From NCBI RefSeq assembly GCF_012273895.1, contig NC_052119.1, positions 8,532,705 to 8,596,704 on the forward strand: a stretch of 64,000 bases of DNA, written 5' to 3'. A program made the position numbers and the translations under genes. Below the pieces are notes generated by a model that did no database searches, was not told where the DNA came from, and saw nothing but the letters and a program-made list of their open reading frames with translations. Position 1 is the first letter of the stretch. Each line of letters starts with the position of its first letter. Source of the DNA: Zerene cesonia (Eukaryota; Arthropoda; Insecta; Lepidoptera; Pieridae). Below are positions 45,642 through 56,705 of this stretch, in pieces.

Positions 45642-45735
45642 AGCAGTGGTGGCTTTGGTTAGGCCAGCGTACCCGCCACGTATGGCCTGAACCGTGGAGG
45701 CCCGTGGCCCTGCAGTGGTAACATATTATATGGGT
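45642..45735 (+). mobile_element. SINE S1, large internal deletion
   Basis: The head 'gagcagtggtggct' is joined almost directly to the 3' part ('cgtatggcctgaaccgtgg', 'ccctgcagtggtaaca'). The B box and the middle are lost, and the tail is replaced by the abutting S2 retroposon. Confidence 0.7.
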
Positions 45736-45948
45736 ACCAGAGGCCCGTATCCTTTTCTTCCCCTTACCAGTTCTTTCCTTTCTTCCTATCATCAATCTTT
45801 TCTTTATCCCTTTCCAATTTTAAGCCCGCAATCAATTTATAGAGACGTAATGTCTGCAATCGACCTTACGCCTCTCCAGATGTTTATGAGCGGTGGTAGC
45901 GATTACCACCAGCTCAATTGCCGACCATAACATAAAAAAAGAGTTGAT
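45736..45948 (+). mobile_element. Poly(A)-ended retroposon S2
   Basis: In + orientation it has the CT-rich middle ('ccttttcttccccttacc'), 'taatgtctgcaatcgacc', 'gcgattaccaccagctcaat' and 'tgccgaccataaca', and then a run of seven A's. It abuts the truncated SINE on its left. The 78-codon frame 45694-45930 is a repeat frame. Confidence 0.72.
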
Positions 45949-46090
45949 GATGACATGGAATATAATTTAATTCAAACGTAGTTCTACATACAATAGTGAA
46001 ATATTCAGAGATTAATGAATGTATCAAAACAAGCATATTATAAAAATATATATTTAATATAAATTGTAGTCTGACGCAACGAATGTATTT

Positions 46091-46187
46091 TATTATATTA
46101 ATATAGCTATCAGGCTTCACTTGGCTTACGCACAATTGATCTACAGCCTCATTATTGTTTATCTTACGGCTAAATGTTAATTGAAAC
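46091..46187. repeat. Local duplication D1, copy 2
   Basis: Partner of 45352-45448, 739 bp further on. The spacer includes the two retroposons at 45642-45948, which are unique to the spacer and probably arrived after the duplication. Confidence 0.65.
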
Positions 46188-49100
46188 GTAATTAAAGTTT
46201 CCAAGGCTTCATTTTTCTACTGTGAAGTGCGTATATTAAAATACATTATCGATAGATATTATTCGTTCTTAATGTGGCGAAGGAAATGTTATTTCGGCTT
46301 TTTAAAATCTATGTACATATGAATGCTGAATATTTATATTATTATTTTTAATAAACAACTGTCATTTTAGTTAAAAATTAATTATTTAATAAGCTATCAC
46401 TTTTTGTTGTCGCTATTGTTACGTAATTTTCGTAAGTAATTGTAATTCCAATTGAAAAATATGTATGTTATGTGTCTGTTGTGAAAATTTGTGTCAGAGA
46501 AATATATTAACATTATTCTGCCTACGGTCGTCTATCAGTCCACATTTTAATGAGACAGCATGATCAAAGAATCCAACCAATTTAAGAAGGTATGTCTCGT
46601 CACCAGAATCAATACTGAACAATAAAATACCATTCGATGCCGCGTACTTCTAAATGAGCTTTGAGTAATGCGCTCACTGCACGAACCCTTTGCGTGGTTG
46701 AAAGCATTATTGGTTCCTTTCTATATTCTAAGTAATTTACTAAAATACGCAAATACTAAGCGTTTTACGTTTAATTGAATAATCATTTGCCTCTCTTGGA
46801 TTGCTTTTAATTTAGATCGAATTGTCTTAATTACTCGCGTGGAGTTTATAATATAACCACTTCCGATGTGGTGTTTAATTCAACGGTATTTAACGAAATT
46901 TAAGAGAAAAGGTGCAATGCATGTAACCATTAAAATAACTCTTATCATAACTGTAGCTACTACTAGTGTTTAATATACAACTTTAAAAACTGTTCTGTTC
47001 CAGCCTACGGAACAGCCCAGCTGTGACCATGCTACTAAGTAATTTACAATCTAAACAAGATAATTTTAAGTATCATATCGTTATTATACGTACATTAAAC
47101 TGCCGATAAGAATGTAATTATCTTACATCCGACATTATATCTCTGAGACGTAAGAAGCGCTCATTAAAACACTTTAAACCTACAAATGTAAACGAGTTAG
47201 ATCCAGCGATAAGGTAAATGCTAGACATTAAAATGCGGGTAAAAGTTCCATAAAGTTGTGTAGTTATTGGATGAGGAAGCGCGATTTGTTCTGCAATTGA
47301 AACTAGATCGTAGATGTATCTGTAGATGTTTGCTTGGACGGCAGATATTATGAACCCAATCCGATCAGGACTATGCTTAAATTATCATCTTAATTACAAT
47401 TTTGTGTAAACTGTTGAGTACTCTCTGCTGTATTTTTTTTGGATATTATAGAAAGGAACATATTGTGATATGTTTATTGTTGATTAAAATGTGTGGTGTT
47501 GCATAAACTTAATAATTTGTAAAGATAGGATAATTAATAAAATATAGTCTCGTTTAGATCATCTCAACACAACTGATGTATAAACTTTGGTGTAGGCCTA
47601 ATTAATATTTTTTATTTGGAACAAGACAGATCAGAGAGACAGAGGTAAATCTAATTGAAATCAACGTTAGGTCTAAACCACTTTATATCTCGATATATAA
47701 GTATCACCTCAATTTTATCATATTTTCAACGCATCACATTTTCGAAATGAGGAAATCAAATTGAGCTATAAGAATACTAAAAACATTTAATACGATACAT
47801 ACATTTTGACACGCGTCTGATAAATACCAAGTCTTCACAACCTTTTGGCGTTTATTCTTAACAATAACTGATCTTTTATTTTCGTAACACAATAGACCAA
47901 ACGAGAACAACTTGAATCTTAACCCGAGTAAATAAGGATGCATATATACGTCCTGCGCATCGAGTAGCTCGAAAAAGGCATGATATACGTCCCGAGTTAT
48001 TTATAACGACCAGTTTGTGTAGTGAGTACGTATTCCGGAGCGTTGTGAGGAATGGTCTTAATTAGAAGTATTGTGGGGAAGGTAAATTATGTCCGGTGTT
48101 GCTTTTGTGGTTTGTACCGAACGGTAAATCAAATTCAGGGTCAAGTTGTGCGATATAATTTAATAAACTGAATGAAGATTTTGACCGCGTACGCCTAGTG
48201 GTGTGATATCGTTATAAGCTTGATTCTATTTACCAGTTTTTTACGTTACACTCAATTAAAATTAAGACCTTTAATTTTTAAGTAAGTCTTATCGTATTAA
48301 CATTCATTCTAAGTGAATGGAAAATGTACAAAATATGTTTCTCTTGGTCGTAGAATATAAAAAAGTAGAAATGGGACGTCCTTTTTAAGAATAACTAAAT
48401 AAACGAAATAAAATTTACAGTATAACCAAGGCTTTCTTTAAGTGGAAAAGGTAAAAACCTAATGAATTTGTTGTTCATTTGCTACTGTTTAATTCCATGT
48501 TGATTCATTATTCAAATACTTACTCCTCTTACATATCACACATTGTTCATGAGTTGGTTAGATGGCAGTCCGGTGGATTTTTATAACGTGGCCTTATGAT
48601 GCTAGTTAGTAAAAAAAATATACACATCCATCCATACCTTTAGGTATATGAATAGCGGTGTGTGTAGTTTATAAGCACTAGTTTTTCTTGTTCTTGCAAC
48701 AAATAATAAATCATACATCCGAAATTTTCTAAACATCCAATATATGAAATACCAAGTATAATGATGAGTCATGACTCTTTGTTCAAGCCACATGGACGAC
48801 AGCTTCAAGATTTAAGATGCCCCAAAGCGTATATTTAGAAATTAATGAGAGACTAATGTTAATGTAAAGTTTTATGTTCTGATAATGATTACATGGTTTT
48901 TAATAGGTGTTCCATAAAATATTTGAATCTAACTGCCCTGTAATACAAGTAATTACGGGTAATATTGTAATCAAGAAACGTATCAGGAATTTCGTTGTTC
49001 CATTCAAGTAATTAATTTTAACTGTATCAATTAAGAATATCTTCCAATGAATATAATTGAATATTACTGTTAATTACATAATGTATTGATAATCGAAACT

Positions 49101-49336
49101 CTGAATTTATAGGTTTTGATAAATGTTGTGTTATTTGTAAGATAGATACTGTTGTGTAGGGTGACAAATTTTCGTAATAAGTGATTTAGTACAGGTAGTT
49201 ACGGTTCGCTTTCTATTTATGCGTCGAATGGCACGAATATATTATTATATTAGAACCAGCTATTAACCGCTAAATGCAATAGGTAGATGTCATACTGATT
49301 TATGTGTCAGAAGAACAATCTATGCCTTATTAATTT
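46188..49336. other. Long AT-rich spacer
   Basis: No repeat, RNA or exon is recognised. The frames at 47734-47943 and 48602-48808 have no coding features. Confidence 0.45.
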
Positions 49337-49487
49337 TTAGAAATTAGGGAGACTGACAGTCTCCCCGTGACCACGCTCGCTGTAAAGTGTACAATAAAGT
49401 GTGAATAAATCGCGTTTAAAATCCGTTAAAAAGTTTTCAATTTTTAAATTTGTAATACTCGCGTAAAATCAAACGCAAGAAAATACT
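49337..49487. mobile_element. Palindromic element P1, rearranged copy
   Basis: 'ttagaaattaggg' is joined to 'agtctccccgtgaccacg', 'ctcgctgtaaagtgt', 'aataaatcgcgtttaaaatc', 'cgttaaaaagtttt' and the unique tail 'gcgtaaaatcaaacgcaaga'. The CGAAACGTCGGG block is deleted in this copy. A small palindrome GGAGACTGACAGTCTCC marks the centre. No TSD is seen. Confidence 0.7.
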
Positions 49488-49882
49488 TAGCTATCTTTTT
49501 CAATAGATAAATGGTTTTAAAGCCACTGAGTGCATCAAATTACATGTAGAAGTATTTTGTATCTATATGCTTCGTTAAGTTTATCTAAATGACTGCTAAA
49601 TTGATGGTTCAGTTTTGTTCTAGATTCTCAAGTAATCAGAAGAAAATAGGACATACGTACGACCTTTAAGCCGTAGTAACCTTAACATTTGCACGATATA
49701 AAAATTAAAAAGCACTATTATACTATCCGGTAGAAAGTTCTAGAATTCCACGACCGTTACTGCCAAAAGAAAAACAAAACATAAATAGAGGCAAAGTTAG
49801 TTTATTAGAGTTGAGTTATCACACGAAGATTAACAGAAATGTTAACTTTATGTACCTATATTTATGATTTAAATTGTGTCGT
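49488..49882. other. AT-rich spacer
   Basis: Nothing recognised. Confidence 0.4.
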
Positions 49883-49970
49883 ACGTGATTGTCAGTTTAG
49901 GGTTTCACCGGACAGTATCACGTGTTATTTCGGTATCAAACGTGACAATGGGTCACGTATAATTGACGTG
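49883..49970. promoter_or_regulatory. Cluster of five ACGTG/CACGT cores (candidate enhancer)
   Basis: ACGTG cores (either strand) at 49883, 49920 (a full CACGTG E-box, 49919-49924), 49940, 49954 and 49966. CGTGAC-aatgg-GTCACG and GTCACGT-ataattg-ACGTGAC are perfect inverted repeats inside the cluster. Such cores are bound by bHLH-PAS factors (Clock/Cycle, Sima/Tango, Met) and, as TGACGTGA, by bZIP factors. It could instead be the centre of an unrecognised palindromic repeat. Confidence 0.4.
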
Positions 49971-51322
49971 ACATTGAGATAGTGTCAACAAGAATGTATG
50001 GCATCATAGCTTTGGATATATAAATCTATGTCGTAATTAAACAATATTAGATATAAATGTGTTTATTTCTTTTTAAATGGGTAGTTTATGAACTGTGGAC
50101 GAAGATATATTAAAACCATCATAGTTTGGCTTACTTTATATGGTAATGACTATTGATTAATTAGTTTTATTAATTGGTTCCTGATCTCATTGCAATTTTT
50201 TATGTGTTTTCAAATATTGTGATAAAAATATGTACGTATATGTAATATTACCTAAATATTCTATTCTAAAAATAAAATAATGTTCTCATTGTTCAAATTA
50301 TTGTTATTTGCTGTATTTATATGCCAGGAATTATTTTTAATCACTGTCGCAAAGAGGGGTGTTAACTAAAAACAGAAACATACATACCAGTAAGTATATC
50401 TGTTTTTACAAATTACAAAATGTTTAGTTTTAACGGTTTAAACGTCCGGGTGACTTAATATGTAACTAGACCATCGATAAATAATCTAGGGCTCTTCTAA
50501 TCCACTGGTCACAATGATATTTCACGAACGAATGCCAGTTGAGGCATGTGGCTCCACACGCAACCCAGTGAGGCATGCATGAACAACGTTGCCCTTTTAA
50601 GGGTCTGCTTCAATTACTTCCTTCGATTCTTGGCGATGTATGTTGTTGGTGGTTATGCGATAGGAAATTTTATACATGTGAATATGCTGTTAAGTATTTT
50701 ATTATTTGAATTGTTGACTATGGCTTAAATCGATGTTTTATTTTTAAGGTCCTTATCTTCGCCAAGGTCGATGAAAAATATATTTTTGTAGAATCAAATA
50801 CATGTGAATTTGATACCTTGATTCGTACTTTTATATCGCAACTCGTAAGTATCGTAAACCAACGTTAATTACTCGACCTGCTAATCGCTTTGCTGAATCT
50901 TTTCTGTATTTACAATAATCGAAATCGTTGACCGTTTCTTTACTGAAAACGATAAAGATCAAGTAAAAAGATACTCGAAAGCGACATTCGTAACCATAAA
51001 ATAAGCATTCCGTGGTCTTAATTGACCAATCCATTGTGTTGCTCGATGTTGACGCGTAAACGACTCTGAAATCCCATATCGCCCATAACAATATCTTCTC
51101 GTAATAGAATACGTGGCGTATTTTATCAACGAGTAATTTAATATAATGTATATCACTAAATGATCGTAGATCCGTATCGCATAATAACGGTGTTCGAGAC
51201 ACATGAGGATGTGTTATAGTCGATACTTATAATCAAATATCCCGCGGCTTATTTACTCAATGTGTAAGTTTAGATTTAAGATGATGCGTGTGTAGACAAT
51301 GAGGTTCATGGACTTTGTTATT
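49971..51322. other. Spacer; longest uninterrupted non-repeat frame of the window
   Basis: The - strand frame 50831-51202 (123 codons) overlaps another open frame on the same strand. One frame of this length is expected by chance in 64 kb of such AT-rich DNA, and no domain is visible. The direct repeat 'tgaggcatg' occurs at about 50540 and 50570. Confidence 0.4.
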
Positions 51323-51430
51323 TTTTATTATATCGGGCAATTGAGCTGGTGGTTCGCCTGATGGTAAGCGATCACCACCGTCTCTCTCTGCGAATGTGCT
51401 ACCCCCTTATAAAAGAAAAGGGATAAGGAA
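51323..51430 (-). mobile_element. Poly(A)-ended retroposon S2, 5'-truncated
   Basis: After a T-rich run (poly(A) on the - strand) come 'gggcaattgagctggtggtt', 'cgcctgatggtaagcgatca' and 'ccaccgtctct', and then the element stops. Only its 3' ~100 bp is present. Confidence 0.7.
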
Positions 51431-52048
51431 GAAATATTTGTTATTTAACAATAAATATTTTGGTATTAAAACAAGAAACGACCGAAAGAGACTTGGATAT
51501 AATTTGAACGTTGTTTGACATAATCTATTTAAAAAAATCTTCTAGTTACGAACGAAATATCGGTGAATATTGTATCAAATTGTTGTGAACACGAACTGGC
51601 CAATTTCACTATACTTATGTCATTTGTTGAATTTTTTTTCGAATAAAAAACCCTGACAATGAAATTTAAAACAACTACAAGCTATCTAAGCCCATAACTA
51701 ATTGGATTTAAAGTTCAACGAACCGACGTTTATGACAGGTGTAGTTTTGTATGGCGTTTTCGTGAGATCGTCGCGTGATAACGGACTACCGAGTAGTGAT
51801 AAGCTCAGCTCATTTTAGCTACCGAGTTAAGGCAGCCTCATACAAGAGTGATTATATTTTTTAAATGTATAACACTACACACACAACAACTATAAATACA
51901 GATACATTCATGTTCTTAAATTATATGAAAAATGTAATGAAAGAAGGAAATTGTAATAAAATAAAAATATTTGTTATTGTGTAAAGAAATCCCAAATATT
52001 ACATAGAGATATAGAGATTTCTTCCTCAATCAGCACCGTGTATTGATT
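51431..52048. other. AT-rich spacer
   Basis: Nothing recognised. Confidence 0.4.
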
Positions 52049-52140
52049 AGAAATTAAAAACTTAAGTATTTTAAATCTAATTTATTGATTATAATAATTA
52101 TTTTGAAAACTTTGCAATAGCTGAAGTCACTGCAATTAAC
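52049..52140. mobile_element. Possible decayed P1 palindromic element arm
   Basis: 'attagaaattaaaaac' followed by 'ttttaaatctaatttattga', 'ttataataattattttg' and 'aaaactttgcaatagctg' follows the P1 arm (compare 36829-36920) with many changes. Confidence 0.4.
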
Positions 52141-53369
52141 AAGGGAATATTTTCTAAATAAAATCAGATACATGAACATACTATAAGTAATTCTACATAA
52201 CCAAAACAACTCCTAACTGCATTTGTACTCAAAAGCTCCGTTATTATGATATAACCAGAAGCGTGCGGTAATCTGTTCGCCGCAGCCCTAAATTGAGAAC
52301 AGAAGCCTTAACAACCTCAATGGTCGTTTATGGAATAGTATAAATAACGTCTTCCAAGATTACTTCATTCATTCTTGTCATTGAGTTACAAACAATGGCG
52401 GGTACTTTACTATTTCCATCGACATTTCATTTCGTTATACCATCTTAGGTATTTAGCCATTACGGAGGTTTTATCGAGTGTACATAATAAAAACTAGCGC
52501 TTACTGAGTTATTGGGAGCAAATGACTTCAACGCGCTGCGATGTGCGATCGTTTTAAATTAGATTTCTTAGCGGTCACGATTGTTAGCTTATACTGTTAT
52601 TATGTTATTAAGGTCGTTTATTTATAAATTGATGTTAGTTATTATTAAAACTCAAAAGAAACATAATAATAAATAAGTTTATTTTTATACATTAAATTCT
52701 TTTCTCGTCCTAATTTCTAAATATGTTACATACATTGGGATCAACAAAACTTTAATGTCGCTGGCAAAGTTGAATTTCACATTTAACACTCTAAGCTATA
52801 TATTGAATTAAGGTATTTTAGTGAATGCATGATTATTTTGGACAATTCTGTGCTTTTCTTCTTTTCAATATTTAATCACTTACCTGTGCAATCAATAATT
52901 ATTAATGTTACCTATATGACCCTACGATTAACCTTGCTTTAACTCGTTCTAAAAGTTTTTATTAATCACAGACCACAAACGAATCTAGGCGCGATCTTGA
53001 CATTTGCATCATGCCCGTTGACCCCTGGATGTGGGACACACACAATACGCCATTATTCAAGTGGAGAGCACTCATGTGATTACGCACAATGCGAGCAAAC
53101 CAGATCACGAATCGTCGTGATTTATGCTGCGGATGCTTGCTAAATTCTCTGTTGTTTTAGCTGTTTTGTGCCAGTTATGGTAGGTTTGTTTGAGTAATTG
53201 TGAGGAGATTTGAGTATAGTTTTGTCTCTATAAGGTATGTTGTGAATGTAGTGTTAGATAAATGAAAAAGTAAACGCGATAATTGCGTACTGAATATCAT
53301 TTTTTTGGCAATATTACAATCGTATAAGAAATTTTGATAAAATTATTCTTGCACACGGTTTTCCCCAGG
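52141..53369. other. AT-rich spacer
   Basis: A donor-type CACAG|GTAAGTG exists on the - strand near 52880, but the sequence before it is AT-rich and shows no exon. Nothing else recognised. Confidence 0.4.
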
Positions 53370-53476
53370 GTCTGTGTGTTCGTCTCTCTAATACAGATAT
53401 CATTGAAGCATTTTAATATTAGCAGACTTGGGGCGCTGAGCTTGTGGCGAGAGTGCATAGGTTTCTCTCAAGCAGG
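53370..53476 (+). other. Exon-like interval (weak)
   Basis: It is bounded by TTTTCCCCAG on the left and AAGCAG|GTATGT on the right and is open in one frame throughout. It contains a GC-elevated core ('ggggcgctgagcttgtggcg'). The peptide is not recognised and the interval may equally be part of an unknown repeat, so this is a candidate only. Confidence 0.2.
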
Positions 53477-53554
53477 TATGTCATCACTTAGATTAGGATC
53501 TATATTATATAATAGATATAATCTAAGTTATGCAGACACACAATTACATATACA

Positions 53555-53690
53555 CGAATTTATATTAATAATGTACGTTGAAGTGTCTGTTTATTTGTAT
53601 GACGCACTAATCTAGTTGGACATATACGTAATCCCTAAGTTATTTAGGCTATATGAACCACAAGCGAAGCCCGGAATGGTTGCTACTGTA
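53555..53690 (+). mobile_element. Decayed Helitron, family H4
   Basis: 'tgtctgtttatttgtatgac' followed by 'gcactaatct', 'aggctatatgaaccacaagc' and 'gaagcccgg' parallels the H4 block order, but both termini are lost. Confidence 0.45.
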
Positions 53691-54694
53691 ATATACAATT
53701 ATGAATATTCATTTATTAGAAATACAACTTCGAATGTACGTGAGAACATAACAACATTTATTAAGGAGTAGTGCGTATAATTAAATTCATTTCGGATGTA
53801 GAATGCACTTAAAATGCAATTCAAATGACATAATTATTACAATGATATTACAAAATAAACCTAGATTTTTCTAAGGTAAATGTTATTGTAATTTACGCGG
53901 CTGTAAGTTAAGAAGTTAATGTTAAAGAATTCAACCGGCTTGCTAGTGGAATGGTAATATGTTGAGGAAATATATTGGATCGTATACAGATGCAAATGTA
54001 TCAATAAAATTGTTTACGTTATTGCTTTCGCGAGACATGTGCTTATTTTTATTATTTAAGGCACGATTGCATTAGACTATTGGCAGTTTTATTGTGAAGT
54101 TTGATTTATATTCTCCATAGATCGCTTTTATGAAAAAAATATTTTCTGAAACGACAATGATAAATAAAATTCACCATGATAGGCATCCAATATGTGCACT
54201 TTTAATTTTTTTTTATATATTTAAATACACACATGGAAAATTTGTCATTTGCTCTATATATAATTTTGTTTCAATGTCGTTATATAAAAGCCTAAAAAGA
54301 CTCCACTTAAATTAAATATAACCTTTGTCCACCATTTCGGTACGGATCCAAAGCACGGCATACCTTTTTAATCGGGTGGATCGATTCTAAAGATAACTTA
54401 TCGTAAGACAAGAAGCGCCCACCCAGTGGTGCCTGCTGCCTCGCATTTTATTACATCTTGATACTGGCTAATTCGCATATAAGTCAAATAATTGAAACGC
54501 CTGAAGCCTTAGAAAACCCTTAGAAATGTACGTAACATCTATTAATTAAATATGAATATTTATGAACAGGAATAACTTTGTAGATTGTAGATAAAATGTG
54601 TTTATCGTTTTATTTTGATTTAAAATTATAAACATGACGTATACGGAATTGATTAGAGAGAAGAAAGACTTAGAAGCTATGTTTTTAATATGCT

Positions 54695-54765
54695 ATATAT
54701 ACTCATAATACAAATATGAAGACTTTGTTTGTTTGAACGTGATAATCTCATTAATGTCTTTGAAT
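54695..54765 (+). mobile_element. Helitron 5' fragment, family H4
   Basis: 'tatactcataatacaaatat', 'gaagactttgtttgtttgaa' and 'cgtgataatctcat' correspond to the first half of H4 (24946-25010). The rest is missing. Confidence 0.55.
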
Positions 54766-56427
54766 ATGTAAAAAAATACATTTCTCGACTTTTTTTCCTA
54801 TGTTGTATTGTATTCCTATGTTAAATACAAATAGGTATTAACTGTATAAGAATACACTTAACATCACGTTCTAAACTAATGCTAGTTAAATTTCTTAATT
54901 CTCTGATAAGATGGCACAAGCTAATACACACCAATACATAGTTTAACCCGAAAAGACAACTTTGGCCAATGACCTTAATATTAATGACTAAACACACAGC
55001 TTAAACAATAACTCACGATTTATTTACTGATACGAAAAAGCGATAACATTCATTTAAAATTTCATCGTAAAATTTTTGTAAAAAACTTTAAAGTGGATGG
55101 AAACAAAATATCTATATAAAGGCTCCATGTACAATGTGGAATGCTATAAAATAAAAATTAGAAGAATTTGAAAAAGCTTTAGAAACCCTTCCATCGAATT
55201 TTCTTTTATATTAGCGACTGGGCACTTTAAGATTTTTGATAACACTCAGGGGTCACTTACATATCATATTGAAAGGTGAAAGAATTTTGAAATCGATATA
55301 GTAGCTCCTGAGGGCGCATTCAAACAAACTATATATAGTTATATATAAGGTAAAGTACAGAGATTAAAAATATTTTGACGAAGAATGCAAAATAATATTT
55401 AAAGCAATGCTGTATGCAATGCAGATTAAACAGTTATTATCAATAAAACGATATAAACTATTATTTTTTTTTAATTTTGAATTGAATAAAAAGGTAAACG
55501 ATGACGTAAACAGTGTTGCGTCCATTAGATTCGTAATTGTCAATAAAATTCCATCCTAATAATTTTAAAGTAAAATTTAAAACCATGTTATCTTTACATT
55601 TATCGGCGGACATATTAAATCACTCATGAATTTAAAACGTTTTATTGTCATTTCGAAGTGAAAACAATATAAATGTATTTTATGTCATACTGATTTATGT
55701 TTTATAGGTGACGTGTGATTTATTATGCTTCAATTTATACAATCTTGGTGCAATCCTTGCCGCAAAGCTTTGTCTTTTCAATGACTTTGTAATGTGTCGG
55801 CCACGAGAAGACTCATAAAAATCTATTTCACATTCCATTACTCTTTTTAAGTGGGTAGTATATTACAAGTGCTCACAAATGCTGCAATGTAAATTGATTT
55901 ACTCAATAATATCGCAATTCTTGACAAACGGCAGACGAAGTCATTTATAATAAAATGGGTTTAAGAATGTGGAATGTGTATCATCTATGGTTTATTATAG
56001 TCTTATAAAAGGATATTTCTTATGATACCTTTAGATTATTGTTTTCAATGACTATTGCCAATGAATAAAATAAAGCTTTGACTGAAAATTCTATCTTGTA
56101 CAAATAGTACGAGTTTCAAGTCGTTTTAGATCTTCTTAGATTTCAAATACAAGATCCAAATGCCCATCACAGTTTAATTTCGATACATAAAATTTAATTA
56201 TATCTGGGGGTAATAGATCCATTATTTATAATTCGTCTTTTGAATTAATTTACTTGAATTATTATAAAACAAAGGTGTTGTTTAAATTTTTTACACTTGT
56301 TTACATTTACATTTGTAATTTGGGCTTTAAATGCCCCAAATTAAATAATTTTCATAGTCAAATACTTTTATTTAAATCTATTTTCAAAGCAGCTTTTTAT
56401 TTTTTTAAGTATAAATATACTTGTGAG
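54766..56427. other. Long AT-rich spacer
   Basis: Nothing recognised. The 63-codon frame 56254-56445 is composed mostly of AT-rich codons. Confidence 0.45.
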
Positions 56428-56705
56428 TTTTTTTATGTTACATAAAGGAGCTGAAGGGTTGCCTGATAGTAGGTGACCAGCACTGTCTATATGCATTTGC
56501 AGAAGCTTACAGCCTGTGCAAATGGATTGCCATCTTTACTGAAAGAGACAAGAAAAGGTTTGAGGGGATAAGGGAAAAGACTGGGAAGGGTAAGAAAAAG
56601 GATACGCACCTCCAAATCCACAACTCACTCCCTTTTTTCGGTATTTTTTGGTGGTTCCCTATCCCGAGCTGGCCCAATTCGTGCCGAGGCGTGCTCGACG
56701 CTCAC
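56428..56705 (-). mobile_element. Poly(A)-ended retroposon S2, long copy
   Basis: On the - strand it runs from 'gcctcggcacgaattgggcc' through 'agctcgggatagggaac', 'gtgcgtatcctttttcttac' and 'cagtcttttcccttatccc' to 'cctactatcaggcaaccc', and ends in an A run (T run at 56429-56435 on the + strand). It is nearly as long as 3908-4243. It is followed on its 5' side by a short (AT)n tract at 56716-56727. Confidence 0.75.

Noticed and set aside
50831..51202. 123-codon - strand open frame
   Set aside because: About one such frame is expected by chance in 64 kb at this AT content. It overlaps another open frame on the same strand and shows no domain.
52860..52900. - strand splice donor CACAG|GTAAGTG
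   Set aside because: The donor match is good, but the upstream sequence is AT-rich with no exon-like frame. Isolated donor matches are expected by chance.
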